Assembly (NCBI GenBank): GCA_052117325.1
Contig: JBQKJJ010000010.1
Strand: one strand, 5' to 3'
DNA from: CAG-964 sp902789345
Lineage (GTDB): Bacteria; Bacillota; Clostridia; Oscillospirales; Acutalibacteraceae
DNA length: 64,000 nt
Below the pieces are notes generated by a model, which saw only the letters and a list, made by a program, of their open reading frames with translations, was not told the origin of the DNA and did not search any database. A program made the translations under genes and the position numbers. How positions within the stretch are numbered: position 1 is the stretch's first letter; each line of letters opens with the position of its first letter. This document shows, piece after piece, positions 25,697 through 34,417 of the stretch.

Positions 25697-26647
25697 ATGA
25701 AAAAAAATTATATTACAAAGATATTATGCGCAGCTATGTGCGGCGTGTTGGCTGTAGCAGTTGCAGGCTGCGGCAACGGCGGCTCTGACAGCTCGTCAAA
25801 CAGTTCGTCAAACAGTTCGTCTGCAACAGAGCAGGCAACAAGCACCGCCACATATGACGAAATAGATGTTAAGAAAACCTCACAAAAGGACGCTAAAATC
25901 TATAAGGATACCCAGCACGAGGTGGGCTACCAGCTGGACAAGCCTGAAAACGGCGAGGAAGTAGCAGTTATGCACACCACCAAGGGTGATATTTCACTAA
26001 GATTTTTCCCTGAGGCAGCGCCAAAGACTGTAGAGAATTTTGTTCAGCACGCAAAGGACGGTTACTACGACGGCTTAACATTCCAACGTGTTATAAAGGA
26101 CTTTATGATTCAGGGCGGCGACCCTAAGGGTGACGGTACAGGCGGCGAAAGCATTTACGGCGACAGCTTTGAGGACGAATTCAGCGACCACCTGTTTAAT
26201 ATAAGAGGTTCTGTTTCTATGGCAAATTCAGGACAGGACACAAACGGAAGCCAGTTCTTTATTAACCAAGCAGGAGCTGACGCATTTAAAACCAACGGCG
26301 GTTGGGAGGCTCTTGAAAAACAGTGGAAAGATCAGGCATACCCAATGCTTTGCCAGTACTACGGTACAGATAATTACAGCCAGTTTGTTTCTTATTACGG
26401 TGCATATATGCTTGATACCGACCTTATCAGCAGTGAGGTAAAATCCCTGTACGAGAAAAACGGCGGCAACCCGTCATTGGACGGTGCCTTTAGTGCAGTA
26501 GACAGAGGTCATACTGTATTTGCACAGGTTTATGACGGTATGGATGTTGTTGATAAAATAGCCTCTGTAGAAACAGATACATCTAACAACAAGCCAAAGG
26601 AAGATGTTAAGATAAAGAGCATTGACATTACTACCTACCAAGGCTGA
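25697..26647 (+). CDS. Lipoprotein peptidyl-prolyl isomerase (cyclophilin type)
   Basis: 316 residues. Signal peptide with lipobox VAGC and lipidated Cys 25, then a Ser-rich linker (GGSDSSSNSSSNSSS). The cyclophilin domain starts near 90 (VAVMHTTKGDISLRFFPE) and has GLTFQRVIKDFMIQGGDPKGDG, with the Arg-Phe-Gln active-site region, and SMANSGQDTNGSQFFI. It should speed folding of secreted proteins on the outer face of the membrane. Unlike standard bacterial cyclophilins, about 75 residues (about 197-273, Tyr-rich, with CQYYGTDNYSQFVSYYG) are inserted between the QFFI strand and the HTVFAQVYDGMDVVDKI strand. With many secreted amylases nearby, a chaperone role is plausible but not shown. Confidence 0.92.
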   Translation: MKKNYITKILCAAMCGVLAVAVAGCGNGGSDSSSNSSSNSSSATEQATSTATYDEIDVKKTSQKDAKIYKDTQHEVGYQLDKPENGEEVAVMHTTKGDISLRFFPEAAPKTVENFVQHAKDGYYDGLTFQRVIKDFMIQGGDPKGDGTGGESIYGDSFEDEFSDHLFNIRGSVSMANSGQDTNGSQFFINQAGADAFKTNGGWEALEKQWKDQAYPMLCQYYGTDNYSQFVSYYGAYMLDTDLISSEVKSLYEKNGGNPSLDGAFSAVDRGHTVFAQVYDGMDVVDKIASVETDTSNNKPKEDVKIKSIDITTYQG

Positions 26648-26664
26648 TTAGTAAAGAATAATAT

Positions 26665-26720
26665 GCCTCTGTAAGAGCTTTTGTATGTTAAATAATACAA
26701 AGGCCTTACAGAGGCTTTTT
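26665..26720 (+). terminator. Terminator of cyclophilin gene
   Basis: GCCTCTGTAAG (26665-26675) pairs with CTTACAGAGGC (26705-26715) and TTTTTG follows; inner TTGTAT/ATACAA extends the stem. Confidence 0.85.
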
Positions 26721-26814
26721 GCTTTATATCGTTAAAATTTGCTGCTGCAAATATAATTACAGCAATGTGTTTTTAGTGTAGTCAGATATAAAAAATAATA
26801 TAACAATATAACGC

Positions 26815-26853
26815 AAAAGGCAGAGCCGTCTTTAAAAAACGGTTCTGCCTTTT
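26815..26853. terminator. Bidirectional terminator
   Basis: AAAAGGCAGAGCCGT (26815-26829) pairs with ACGGTTCTGCCTTTT (26839-26853) with one wobble. It would end the minus-strand zinc-ribbon transcript. Confidence 0.85.
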
Positions 26854-26927
26854 AATTTTGGAAAGTGAAAAAATTTATCTTTAAAAAATTTAAGTCTTGT
26901 TTAGTCTGTAAAAATTAAAAAGTAAAA

Positions 26928-27197
26928 TTATCTCCTTTTTGCAAAACACTCTTTGCAATAAACAGGTCTGCCCTCGGTAGGCTGAAAAGGTACCTGTGTT
27001 TCACAGCCACACTCTGCACATACAGCAGAGAACATTTCTCTTGAAGGGCGGCTGTTGTTTTTGCGTGCGTCACGACATGGCTTGCACCTCTGTGGTTCGT
27101 TTACAAACCCTTTTTCAGCGTAAAATTCCTGCTCGCCGGCTGTAAAAACAAATTCCTTGCCACAGTCTTTGCAAACTAAAGTCTTGTCTTCGTACAT
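26928..27197 (-). CDS. Small zinc-ribbon protein
   Basis: 89 residues with four CxxC knuckles: CKDCGKEF (9-12), CKPC (about 38-41), CAECGC (about 60-63) and CKEC (about 80-83). This makes two treble-clef/zinc-ribbon units, separated by a basic linker NNSRPSREMF. Proteins of this design (zf-trcl type) are common in Firmicutes and may bind nucleic acid, but no function is established. An AGAGAGGTATATCC leader precedes the ATG. It lies downstream of a sigma-factor gene on the same strand, with a tRNA-like element between the two, and ends at a strong terminator; the three are probably one transcript. Confidence 0.85.
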   Translation of the reverse strand: MYEDKTLVCKDCGKEFVFTAGEQEFYAEKGFVNEPQRCKPCRDARKNNSRPSREMFSAVCAECGCETQVPFQPTEGRPVYCKECFAKRR

Positions 27198-27227
27198 AAG
27201 GATATACCTCTCTTAAAAAATAATATT

Positions 27228-27297
27228 TGTTCAGAAACGGACTTGCACCGCTACCTTTGCCTTAGCAACGCTCTGCTGAAATTAAGCTACCTGGAAC
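27228..27297 (-). ncRNA. tRNA-like element without a normal anticodon loop
   Basis: Read on the minus strand, the 69 nt fold into a cloverleaf: acceptor GTTC(C)AGG / TCTGAAC with one bulged C; TA; D arm GCTT-(10-nt loop)-GAGC; G; a stubby arm TTGC-TAAG-GCAA; AGGT; T arm AGCGG-TGCAAGT-CCGTT; discriminator A. The D and T arms match tRNA signatures (TAGCTTAAT...CAGAGC and GTGCAAGTCC). The anticodon arm has only 4 bp and a 4-nt loop instead of 5 bp and 7 nt, and no CCA is encoded, so it cannot decode. It lies 13 nt after the sigma-factor stop and 31 nt before the zinc-ribbon start. Decayed tRNA gene or purposeful RNA element are both possible. Confidence 0.6.
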
Positions 27298-27310
27298 ACA
27301 CTCGGCAATA

Positions 27311-27931
27311 CTAAATTGAGTAATTTCTCAGCTTTTTACGAATCCTTTGAATTGCGTTGTCCACAGCTTTAACCTCAGTATGAAGTATGTCGGCAATCTG
27401 CTTGTAGCTTTTGCCGGAGGTATGGTACGAAAGAACAGTAAGCTCCATATTAGAAAGCTTGTTTTTTATGTTTTTTACAAAGGTAATGTAGCTTTCACGG
27501 TCAATAATACTTTGTTCGGGGGAAACACTGTTTTCCACCTGCACTAGCTCGTCACTGTCAAGATATACAAGCAGGTCTTTTGGTATGCTCTTTTTTGCAC
27601 TTACCTTGCTTATGCCGGAAAAAATCCTGTTGTCTATGCACCTGTTTGCATATGTTTTAAAGGAGGCACCCTTGCTTTGGTCATAGGTTTGTACTGCGCC
27701 CCACAGCGCCATCAAACCGTCCTGCACAAGGTCTTCGGTTTCGGCTATTTCCTTAAACTTGTTTGCCTTAAAATAAATAACAGGCTCGTATATTTTCACC
27801 AGACTGTTAAACGCAGCTTCGTCGCCGCTTTGTGCTTGCAAAACAAGCTTGTTGGTATTTTCAACATCGTTAAGGCTGTTGCTTGTGCTGCTCAAAAACC
27901 GATTCACCCACCTGTTGACAGTAAAAAACAT
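27311..27931 (-). CDS. RNA polymerase sigma-70 family factor (SigH-like)
   Basis: 206 residues, close to the usual 210-220 of sporulation/transition-state sigma factor SigH. Region 2 is clear: LVLQAQSGDEAAFNSLVKIYEP and AETEDLVQDGLMALWGAVQTYDQSKGASFKTYANRCIDNRI (about 28-110), including core-binding and -10-recognition helices. Region 4 is at about 150-206 (LSNMELTVLSYHTSGKSYKQIADILHTEVKAVDNAIQRIRKKL), a helix-turn-helix for the -35. No region 1 or 3 is present. No strong ribosome site is visible before the ATG, so the start could lie slightly inside. With spoVM nearby a sporulation link is possible, but SigH identity is not proved; other small sigma factors look similar. Confidence 0.85.
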   Translation of the reverse strand: MFFTVNRWVNRFLSSTSNSLNDVENTNKLVLQAQSGDEAAFNSLVKIYEPVIYFKANKFKEIAETEDLVQDGLMALWGAVQTYDQSKGASFKTYANRCIDNRIFSGISKVSAKKSIPKDLLVYLDSDELVQVENSVSPEQSIIDRESYITFVKNIKNKLSNMELTVLSYHTSGKSYKQIADILHTEVKAVDNAIQRIRKKLRNYSI

Positions 27932-28238
27932 TGCCGTATAAAATTACTGCACGCTGTAATCTTATTCTCATAAATTGTATGCAAAATAAATTTTGCTAAT
28001 ACTATGCCAATAAAAATTACTTTAGCATAGCCTAATAATAACCTATGACAGCAAAATAGTCAATAAATTTGTTTAAAAAATTAAAAATATATTTTACGAC
28101 AGTGCTAAATCTTGTGCTGTAGTGACAAAAAACTACAGCAATTTTTATAAAAACAGAAATATTGCATATAGCATAATACTGTGATAAGATAAATTCAGGA
28201 AAAGCAAATTGAAAAAATAAAGGTAATAGGGTGATTAT
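27932..28238. other. Divergent intergenic region
   Basis: 307 bp, very AT-rich, between the sigma-factor gene and comM, so it must contain two outward promoters. I cannot pick a convincing -35/-10 pair in either direction and see no strong hairpin. Confidence 0.4.
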
Positions 28239-29771
28239 ATGGTTTGTTTCAGCAACAGTATGGGGATATTCGGTTTGGAAACCTTTAATGTAAGGGTAGA
28301 GGCTGATGTGGCAATGGGCTTTCCGGGCTTTGACATAGTAGGACTGCCGGACGCCTCTGTAAAGGAGTCCCGTGACAGAGTGCGCTCTGCTTTGCGCAAC
28401 TGCGGCTTTGAAATTCCCGACGGAAAAATAACAATTAATCTTGCGCCGGCACACATACGCAAGGAAGGCTCTGTGTACGACCTGCCTATACTTATGGCTT
28501 TGCTGAAATACAGCGGACAACTTGTGGCGGATATAAGCAACAGTGTGTTTATAGGGGAGCTTTCACTTTCGGGCGATGTACGCAGTGTAAACGGTGTTTT
28601 GCCAATGACAATGAAAGCAAAGGAAGATGGCTTTCAAAATATATATGTACCCTACAACAATAAAAACGAGGCGGCAGTGGTAAAGGGCATAAATGTGTAT
28701 CCTATAAAAAATCTTAATCAGCTTTTTGACCACCTGTGTGGCAGAAAGCCTATGGAAACAGCCACTGTTGATATTGAAGATGAAGAAAACGCTGTGCAAA
28801 TTCCCGACTTTTCGCAGGTTAAAGGACAGTCGGAGGCAAAGCGTGCCATAGAAATTGCGGCGGCAGGTATGCACAACATTTTGCTTATAGGTACGCCCGG
28901 CTCGGGAAAAAGTATGCTTGCCAAGAGAATACCGTCCATTTTGCCGGATATGACCTTTGAGGAGTCTATAGAAACAACCAAAATACACTCTGTAGCCGGT
29001 ATGCTGGGGGCTAACAAGGGGCTTATTACTACCAGACCTTTTAGAGCGCCGCACCACACGGTGTCGGCAGTAGGACTTTCGGGCGGCGGTACTGTGCCAA
29101 AGCCGGGGGAGGTTTCCCTTGCACACAATGGCGTTTTGTTTTTGGACGAACTGCCGGAGTTTTCAAGAGCAGCTATGGAGGTACTTAGACAGCCTATAGA
29201 AAACGGCGAAATAACTATATCAAGAGTAAGCGGCACATTGTCATACCCTTGTGATGTTATGCTGGTTGCGGCTATGAACCCTTGTCCATGCGGCTATTAT
29301 GGGCACCCTACACGAAAGTGTATTTGCGGCCCAAAAGCCGTTACAAGGTATCTTTCAAAGGTTTCAGGACCACTGCTTGACAGAATAGAAATTCAAATAG
29401 AAGTGCCGCCGGTAGAATTTTCCGACCTAACCTCACAAATTCAGGAGGAATGCTCGGCAGATATAAAAAAGAGGGTCAACAAAGCAAGATATGTACAGCA
29501 GGAAAGGTACAAAGGTACAGGAGTAAAGTGCAATTCCGGTATAACTCCGGCAATGCTGAATAAATGCTGCCCAATGGATGACAAGGCACAGCAGCTTTTG
29601 GGCAAGGCCTTTGATAAAATGGGACTTTCTGCAAGAGCGTACGACAGAATCTTAAAGGTTGCACGCACCATTGCCGACCTTGACCAAAGCGAGGTAATAA
29701 AAAGCGTACATATTGCCGAAGCCGTGCAATACAGAAGCCTTGACAGAAAATACTGGACGGCTAAAGAATAA
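28239..29771 (+). CDS. comM: ComM/YifB-family AAA+ ATPase (Mg chelatase-related)
   Basis: 510 residues, full length. Order: N-terminal Lon-protease-like fold (about 1-165; FPGFDIVGLPDASVKESRDRVRSAL, INLAPAHIRKEGS), AAA+ domain with Walker A GTPGSGKSM (about 218-226) and Walker B GVLFLDELPEF (about 298-308), a Cys-rich insertion NPCPCGYYGHPTRKCICGP (about 347-365), and a C-terminal helical domain. ComM is a hexameric helicase that aids branch migration in natural transformation in Vibrio; in clostridia the role is less clear. A 79-bp relic of another copy lies at 41025-41103. The gene itself is intact and followed by about 300 bp of non-coding DNA. Confidence 0.95.
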   Translation: MVCFSNSMGIFGLETFNVRVEADVAMGFPGFDIVGLPDASVKESRDRVRSALRNCGFEIPDGKITINLAPAHIRKEGSVYDLPILMALLKYSGQLVADISNSVFIGELSLSGDVRSVNGVLPMTMKAKEDGFQNIYVPYNNKNEAAVVKGINVYPIKNLNQLFDHLCGRKPMETATVDIEDEENAVQIPDFSQVKGQSEAKRAIEIAAAGMHNILLIGTPGSGKSMLAKRIPSILPDMTFEESIETTKIHSVAGMLGANKGLITTRPFRAPHHTVSAVGLSGGGTVPKPGEVSLAHNGVLFLDELPEFSRAAMEVLRQPIENGEITISRVSGTLSYPCDVMLVAAMNPCPCGYYGHPTRKCICGPKAVTRYLSKVSGPLLDRIEIQIEVPPVEFSDLTSQIQEECSADIKKRVNKARYVQQERYKGTGVKCNSGITPAMLNKCCPMDDKAQQLLGKAFDKMGLSARAYDRILKVARTIADLDQSEVIKSVHIAEAVQYRSLDRKYWTAKE

Positions 29772-30069
29772 TAAACTTAAAATAACTGAAAAGCTGTTTT
29801 GTAATTAAAGCTATGTTCCTTACAGTATGGGTTTACTTTTACAACTGTTTAAAATAAAAATACATAGGACTATAGGTGTGCAGAAATGAAAAAGTTAAAA
29901 GTAACCACAATAGCAATAGCTAATGGCAGATTTGTCAGCAACCATCAGGGCTGACGGGGTTGAACTTTATATTACAGAAATATGACATAAAATGGATATA
30001 CAAATCTGCCGATATAAGGTATAATAGATATGTTGAATTTAACAAATCGGAAGTTGAGGAGGTATATTT
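29772..30069. other. Intergenic region after comM
   Basis: 298 bp, AT-rich. TATAAT at 30021-30026 lacks a good -35 but may serve the flavodoxin gene; GAGGAGG precedes its ATG. A 22-codon frame at 29886 is too short to support. Confidence 0.4.
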
Positions 30070-30594
30070 ATGAATGGAGTAATCCTATATCAATCAAAAT
30101 ATGGTGCCGCAAAAAGATACGCTGACTGACTCTCAGAAGAGACTGGGTTTCAGTGTATAGAAACAAGAAAAGCCGATATCCACGAAATTGTTACATATGA
30201 CACGATTATTTTAGGCGGAGGGATATATGCTTCCGGCATTGCCGGATTATCGTTTCTGAAAAAGAATATCAGTAAATTGATGGGTAAAAAGATTATTGTG
30301 TTTTGCTGTGGCGCATCTCCGTATGAAGAAAATGCGTTTGAGCAAATTAAGGAGCATAATTTGAAAGATAACTTGGCTGATATTCCGGCCTTTTATTGCC
30401 GTGGTGCGTGGAATATGGATAAAATGTCTTTTAAGGATAGAACATTATGCAATTTAATGAGAAAGGCGGTTGCAAAGAAAGATCCGGCTGATTACGAAAT
30501 GTGGGAAAAAGCATTGATGGCAGCTGGGGATAATAAATGCGACTGGACTGACAAAAAATACATTGAACCAATCATTGAATGCATTAAGCGATAA
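30070..30594 (+). pseudogene. Flavodoxin-domain protein, interrupted by an in-frame TGA
   Basis: From ATG 30070 (behind GAGGAGG) the frame encodes a flavodoxin-like protein related to menaquinone-dependent protoporphyrinogen oxidase (HemG-type): MNGVILYQSKYGAAKRYAD, stop, then LSEETGFQCIETRKAD, ILGGGIYASGIAGL, KKIIVFCCGASP and so on to TAA at 30592. The stop TGA at 30127-30129 sits where the family usually has Trp (YADWL), so a single TGG-to-TGA change explains it. The rest of the frame is open for 155 codons and looks conserved, so the lesion is recent or the sequence has an error there. A start at 30277 would give only the C-terminal 105 residues without the FMN phosphate loop. Confidence 0.82.
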
Positions 30595-30756
30595 ATTCCA
30601 GTTCTCATATGACGAAATTTATAGGATTTAATAACTGTTATATCTTGTTATAGAAATCTCGTCAAACCCTTGAAAATACTAAACTTTTCACTGGTGTCCT
30701 TTCCATTACATCATGTATTGTGTTATATCGTTCAACCCTTGTTTACGAACCTTCAT

Positions 30757-30776
30757 AAGGGAAAAAATAAGGGAAA
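30757..30776 (+). repeat. Left attachment site (attL) core
   Basis: AAGGGAAAAAATAAGGGAAA, identical at 40736-40755. In both places a CCCTT lies about 15-20 nt upstream, forming an imperfect inverted arrangement with AAGGG. Confidence 0.8.
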
Positions 30777-30869
30777 GAAAATCTGGTAACAACTTATAAC
30801 AAATTATGAAAATGACAGTTGGGACTGGATGAAATGCTTATAATACATTTTCAAGAAAGGATTGATAAG

Positions 30870-31109
30870 ATGAGATTAATATGTGCAGATTATAATTCTC
30901 AGACGAACAGTATTGATGTAACCATATTTGAGAATTACATATTGCGGATAGATTGTAATAAAGCAGAGGAAGGGTTAAGAACTACTCCCTGTTCACAGAA
31001 TTCGCTAAATGCATTAGCGATAGATGAGCCGCTTGAATATGCTCGGCTTGCTTTAGATGGAGAAATGCAGGCGTGGGTGGATGCAATTGATAGTTTAGAT
31101 GTATGGTAA
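30870..31109 (+). CDS. Small DUF6061-like protein
   Basis: 79 residues from ATG 30870, chosen because AAGAAAGGA lies just upstream (30853-30860) and the family begins MRL; an in-frame upstream start would add 17 unconserved residues. The body (YNSQTNSIDVTIFENYILRIDC ... NSLNALAIDEPLEYARLALDGEMQAWVDA) matches the small DUF6061 proteins often found on Firmicutes conjugative and mobilizable elements. Function unknown. It is the first gene inside the left att site and is followed by its own terminator, so it is separate from the ABC operon. Confidence 0.72.
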   Translation: MRLICADYNSQTNSIDVTIFENYILRIDCNKAEEGLRTTPCSQNSLNALAIDEPLEYARLALDGEMQAWVDAIDSLDVW

Positions 31110-31150
31110 TTTAAGGAGTCCATACGGTGGAATATATATAAATATTAAGG

Positions 31151-31189
31151 GGTTCAAGGTTAATGCTGTATTATGCCTTGAACCTTTTT
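31151..31189 (+). terminator. Terminator after the DUF6061-like gene
   Basis: GGTTCAAGG (31151-31159) pairs with CCTTGAACC (31176-31184), followed by TTTTTG. Confidence 0.8.
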
Positions 31190-31306
31190 GAGTGGATAAA
31201 ACATGACAAAAGTCATATTCAAAATATATCTTTTTTCACTACAATCTCTTTACAGGAATTGTTATGATGTCAGTGTGTTAAGAAATAACCAATGAAGGAG
31301 AGCGCA

Positions 31307-32068
31307 ATGGGAGATATTATTTTAAAGACAACAGATTTAACAAAGAAATACAATAATAAGGCGGTTGTTGATAACTTAAATATTGAAATCCGTAAAGGAG
31401 AAATTTTTGGATTGTTAGGACCTAATGGTGCGGGAAAAAGTACCACTATGAATATGATTTGTTCGATTGTACGCCCTACAGCAGGCGGTATTGAAGTGTT
31501 AGGCAAGAATCCTTGGAAACAGAAAAAAGAAGTAATTCATAAAATAGGGTATATTCCGCAGGAACTTGCTATTCATGGTAATTTAAAGGCATGGGAGAAT
31601 GTAGAATTGTTCACTTCTCTATATGGAATAAAAGGTCAGGCGTTGAAAAAATCTGTAGATGATTCGTTGGAATATGTAGGTTTGTTGGAACGCAAGCAGG
31701 AATTTGCCAAGAATTTTTCTGGGGGCATGAAGAGAAGATTAAACATAGCTTGTGCACTTGGTCATAATCCGGAGCTTTTGATATTTGATGAACCTACAGT
31801 AGGCATTGACCCACAGTCCAGAAATTTCATCTTAGATAAAATTAAGGAGTCAAATGCTAAAGGTGCTACAGTTATCTATACAAGCCATTATATGGAGGAA
31901 GTAGAAGCAATCTGCACCAGGATTGCAATTATGGATAATGGAAAAATTATTGCTTGTGGAACCAGTCAGGAGTTGAAAAAACTCGTTAATAGCGGAGATG
32001 AAAATATTACATTGGAAGAGGTATTTTTAACACTGACAGGTAAGAAACTGAGAGATTATGCGGAATAG
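31307..32068 (+). CDS. ABC transporter ATP-binding protein (ABC-2 exporter type, LnrL-like)
   Basis: 253 residues from ATG 31307 behind GAAGGAGAG. Walker A GPNGAGKST (38-46), signature FSGGMKRRLN (about 136-145), Walker B LLIFDEPTVG (about 156-165), and the H-loop in SHYMEEVEAIC are all present, so it should hydrolyse ATP. It energises the two permeases encoded immediately downstream (12-bp gap). An ATPase plus two ABC-2 permeases plus a NarL-type two-component system is the arrangement of the linearmycin-resistance system LnrLMN/LnrJK of Bacillus subtilis and of related drug or antimicrobial peptide exporters; the actual substrate here is unknown. Confidence 0.93.
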   Translation: MGDIILKTTDLTKKYNNKAVVDNLNIEIRKGEIFGLLGPNGAGKSTTMNMICSIVRPTAGGIEVLGKNPWKQKKEVIHKIGYIPQELAIHGNLKAWENVELFTSLYGIKGQALKKSVDDSLEYVGLLERKQEFAKNFSGGMKRRLNIACALGHNPELLIFDEPTVGIDPQSRNFILDKIKESNAKGATVIYTSHYMEEVEAICTRIAIMDNGKIIACGTSQELKKLVNSGDENITLEEVFLTLTGKKLRDYAE

Positions 32069-32080
32069 TGAGGGATAGAG

Positions 32081-33154
32081 ATGATTCGTTATTTGATAAA
32101 AAACAATTTTAAGCTCATGTTTCGTAATACATGGAGCGTTGCGGTTATGTTGCTGGGTCCTATATTGGTTATAGCTGTATTGTCCAGTGCATTTTCAGAG
32201 TTAATGAAGTCTTATGAAGGTGTAGATGAATTTACAGTAGGATACAGAATACAGGAAGCAGATAATGCGATGATTGAAGCAACGAAAATTGCCGGAGAGG
32301 AAACTGGAATTCTTTTTTTTGAATATCCTGAAGGTGACATCAAGGATGTTATGGAGAAGAATGAATTATCGGGGTTTGTAGAGTTTGCGGAAGATAAGTA
32401 CACGGTATATACAAGTGCAGACTATGAAGTGGAAGGAATCACATTAGAGTATTTTATGAATAAAGTGATGAATGAAGGTCTAAATGCTTCATTGCAGATA
32501 AAGGAACAAGCGAAAATAGTACTTCCAGTGGAACAATTGAAATATATGCCTGCAATTGATTCAGTAGATTATTATGGAATTATTTACATTGTGTATTTTT
32601 GCTGGTGTGGCATGATATGTGCCACTGGTGTTCTCAGCAATGAAAAGAAGTATGGGATTGTACGAAGATTTCAAGTTTCTAATATATCGGAGTCACAAAA
32701 TTTCTTCGGCAAATTTATTCCGATTGTATTGACTGTGACAGGCGGAATGGCAATTGCAACGATTATTACGGTGTTGCTTTATGATATACACTGGGGAAAT
32801 CCCTTTCTATCTACAGTTATTGTATTTCTGATGATAGTAGCAGGAACGGCTTTGGGAATGATGCTTTATAATATTTCAGATAGTCTGGTAATTACAATTA
32901 TTTTGCAATTTTCAATTGTTTGGTTTATGGGATTTTTCGGTGGAAGTTTTGAAACCTATATGTTTTCGAGTACATCAGACTTACTGAAACAGTTGTCGCC
33001 TATTTATCATGGTAATCGTGCATTAGTAGAACTATCTTGCATGGGTGAGAGTAGTTATGTAGCAAGTACGGTGATATATTCTTTAGCAATTACTGTGATT
33101 TGTTCCATAATAGCTATATTTGCAGGTTATGTCAGAAAGAGAGGTAAAGTATGA
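32081..33154 (+). CDS. ABC-2 type permease 1 (LnrM-like)
   Basis: 357-residue membrane protein: one N-terminal transmembrane helix (about 20-42), an extracytoplasmic domain (about 45-165), then five helices (about 168-350) including the block VLSNEKKYGIVRRFQVSNISESQNFFGKF that is typical of the ABC-2 coupling segment. Its stop overlaps the start of the second permease (ATGA at 33151-33154), so the pair is translationally coupled and probably a heterodimer. It works with the upstream ATPase to export a compound from the membrane or cytoplasm. Confidence 0.88.
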   Translation: MIRYLIKNNFKLMFRNTWSVAVMLLGPILVIAVLSSAFSELMKSYEGVDEFTVGYRIQEADNAMIEATKIAGEETGILFFEYPEGDIKDVMEKNELSGFVEFAEDKYTVYTSADYEVEGITLEYFMNKVMNEGLNASLQIKEQAKIVLPVEQLKYMPAIDSVDYYGIIYIVYFCWCGMICATGVLSNEKKYGIVRRFQVSNISESQNFFGKFIPIVLTVTGGMAIATIITVLLYDIHWGNPFLSTVIVFLMIVAGTALGMMLYNISDSLVITIILQFSIVWFMGFFGGSFETYMFSSTSDLLKQLSPIYHGNRALVELSCMGESSYVASTVIYSLAITVICSIIAIFAGYVRKRGKV

Positions 33155-34404
33155 TTGCATTAGTGAAAATGAGTCTTAAATTGCTATTGCGGAACAAAGG
33201 TTTTTTGTTTTTTCTAATAGTGACGCCAATATTATCAACAGTGATTTTAAGTATAAAAATGGATCATACAGTGTATAGTGATAATTCGGATAAAGAACTT
33301 GTTGTGGAATTAAGCGATTATGTCGAAAAAGCTGTATATGTGGGTGATACGTCGGCATGCATCATAAAAGTATATGACGCTTCAAATTCTGAATTGTCTG
33401 AATATGTATTAAACCAACTGGCAGGAACGGGCATGTTTTCTGTTTGTCGTGCAGATGTTAGTAGATTGACAGAGGAAGAAATAGATGATGTTGCTAAAAG
33501 AGATGCGTTTGATGACCGGGCAGGAATGTTACTTTATTTGAAAGATGACTTTGATGAGGCGGTATTAAGTGGAAATTGGGAACAAGGAATAAAGCTGTAT
33601 GCTGTATCAGAGGATGAGCGACAGGAAATATTTGTGACAGAGCTTACAGAGTTACTCGGCAGAATAAAACAGGTTCAAACTATTGTAGGAGATGATGTAA
33701 CTGTAATGCTAGAGATGCTTACAGAAATTGAAGATGAGTTGCCGGAAAAGGAAGTCGTTAATTTTGCTGGTAAAGAAGCGATTGAATTAACAGAAAAACA
33801 GATAAACCAGAGGACACAAATTGGTTATGCGTTTGCATTTATTACATTAGGATTTTTGTTCTGTGGAGTATGTGTAGCACATTCTGTGATTGAAGAACAG
33901 AATAATAAAGTGTTTACACGAGTTTTATTAACCAAGTTAAGTGGCAGAGATTATTTTATATCCAAGTTTGCGGTGGCAATTGTAATTAGTTTGATGCAGA
34001 CGATTGTACTTGCTATTTGTCTGTCTTTTATTCCGGGATTGGATGTTGGAATGAGCATGATAAGTTTCCTTTTTATTATCTTCTTGCTCGGATTGATATT
34101 CGGTACCTTGAGTCTGTTGATTGGAGTGATTCTTGGAGATGTTATGAGTTCCAATTATGCAGTATTTGCAATTTGGAGTATATCAGCGCTGTTAGCAGGT
34201 TTGTACTTCCCTTTAGATGATACAACAAAAGCATTAAAAACGCTTTCATATCTTATGCCACAAAGATGGTTTATGGATGCATCGGAATTATTATTAGTAG
34301 GGGACAAAAGTGCCTATTCTGTGGTATTATGTGTAACAGTAGCTTATTTAATAGTTATTATTAGTGTAGGTGGCGTAGGACTTAAAATCAAGAGGTACGA
34401 ATAG
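33151..34404 (+). CDS. ABC-2 type permease 2 (LnrN-like)
   Basis: 417-residue partner permease with the same design: a helix at about 16-34, a large acidic extracytoplasmic domain (about 38-225; YVEKAVYVGDTSACIIKVYD), then a bundle of six helices with the coupling block VIEEQNNKVFTRVLLTKLSGRDYFISKF. Starts inside the last codon of permease 1 and ends 13 bp before the kinase gene, so all five genes form one operon. The large external domain is a feature of two-permease exporters acting on membrane-targeting antimicrobials; substrate unknown. Confidence 0.88.
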   Translation: MIALVKMSLKLLLRNKGFLFFLIVTPILSTVILSIKMDHTVYSDNSDKELVVELSDYVEKAVYVGDTSACIIKVYDASNSELSEYVLNQLAGTGMFSVCRADVSRLTEEEIDDVAKRDAFDDRAGMLLYLKDDFDEAVLSGNWEQGIKLYAVSEDERQEIFVTELTELLGRIKQVQTIVGDDVTVMLEMLTEIEDELPEKEVVNFAGKEAIELTEKQINQRTQIGYAFAFITLGFLFCGVCVAHSVIEEQNNKVFTRVLLTKLSGRDYFISKFAVAIVISLMQTIVLAICLSFIPGLDVGMSMISFLFIIFLLGLIFGTLSLLIGVILGDVMSSNYAVFAIWSISALLAGLYFPLDDTTKALKTLSYLMPQRWFMDASELLLVGDKSAYSVVLCVTVAYLIVIISVGGVGLKIKRYE

Positions 34405-34417
34405 AAAGGACTTGCAT

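Noticed and set aside
27228..27297. A functional tRNA gene on the minus strand
   Set aside because: The D and T arms fit, but the anticodon stem-loop is too short (4 bp, 4-nt loop) and no CCA follows; reported as tRNA-like instead.
29886..29954. 22-codon frame starting MKKLKVTT after comM
   Set aside because: Too short, no ribosome site, no recognisable similarity.
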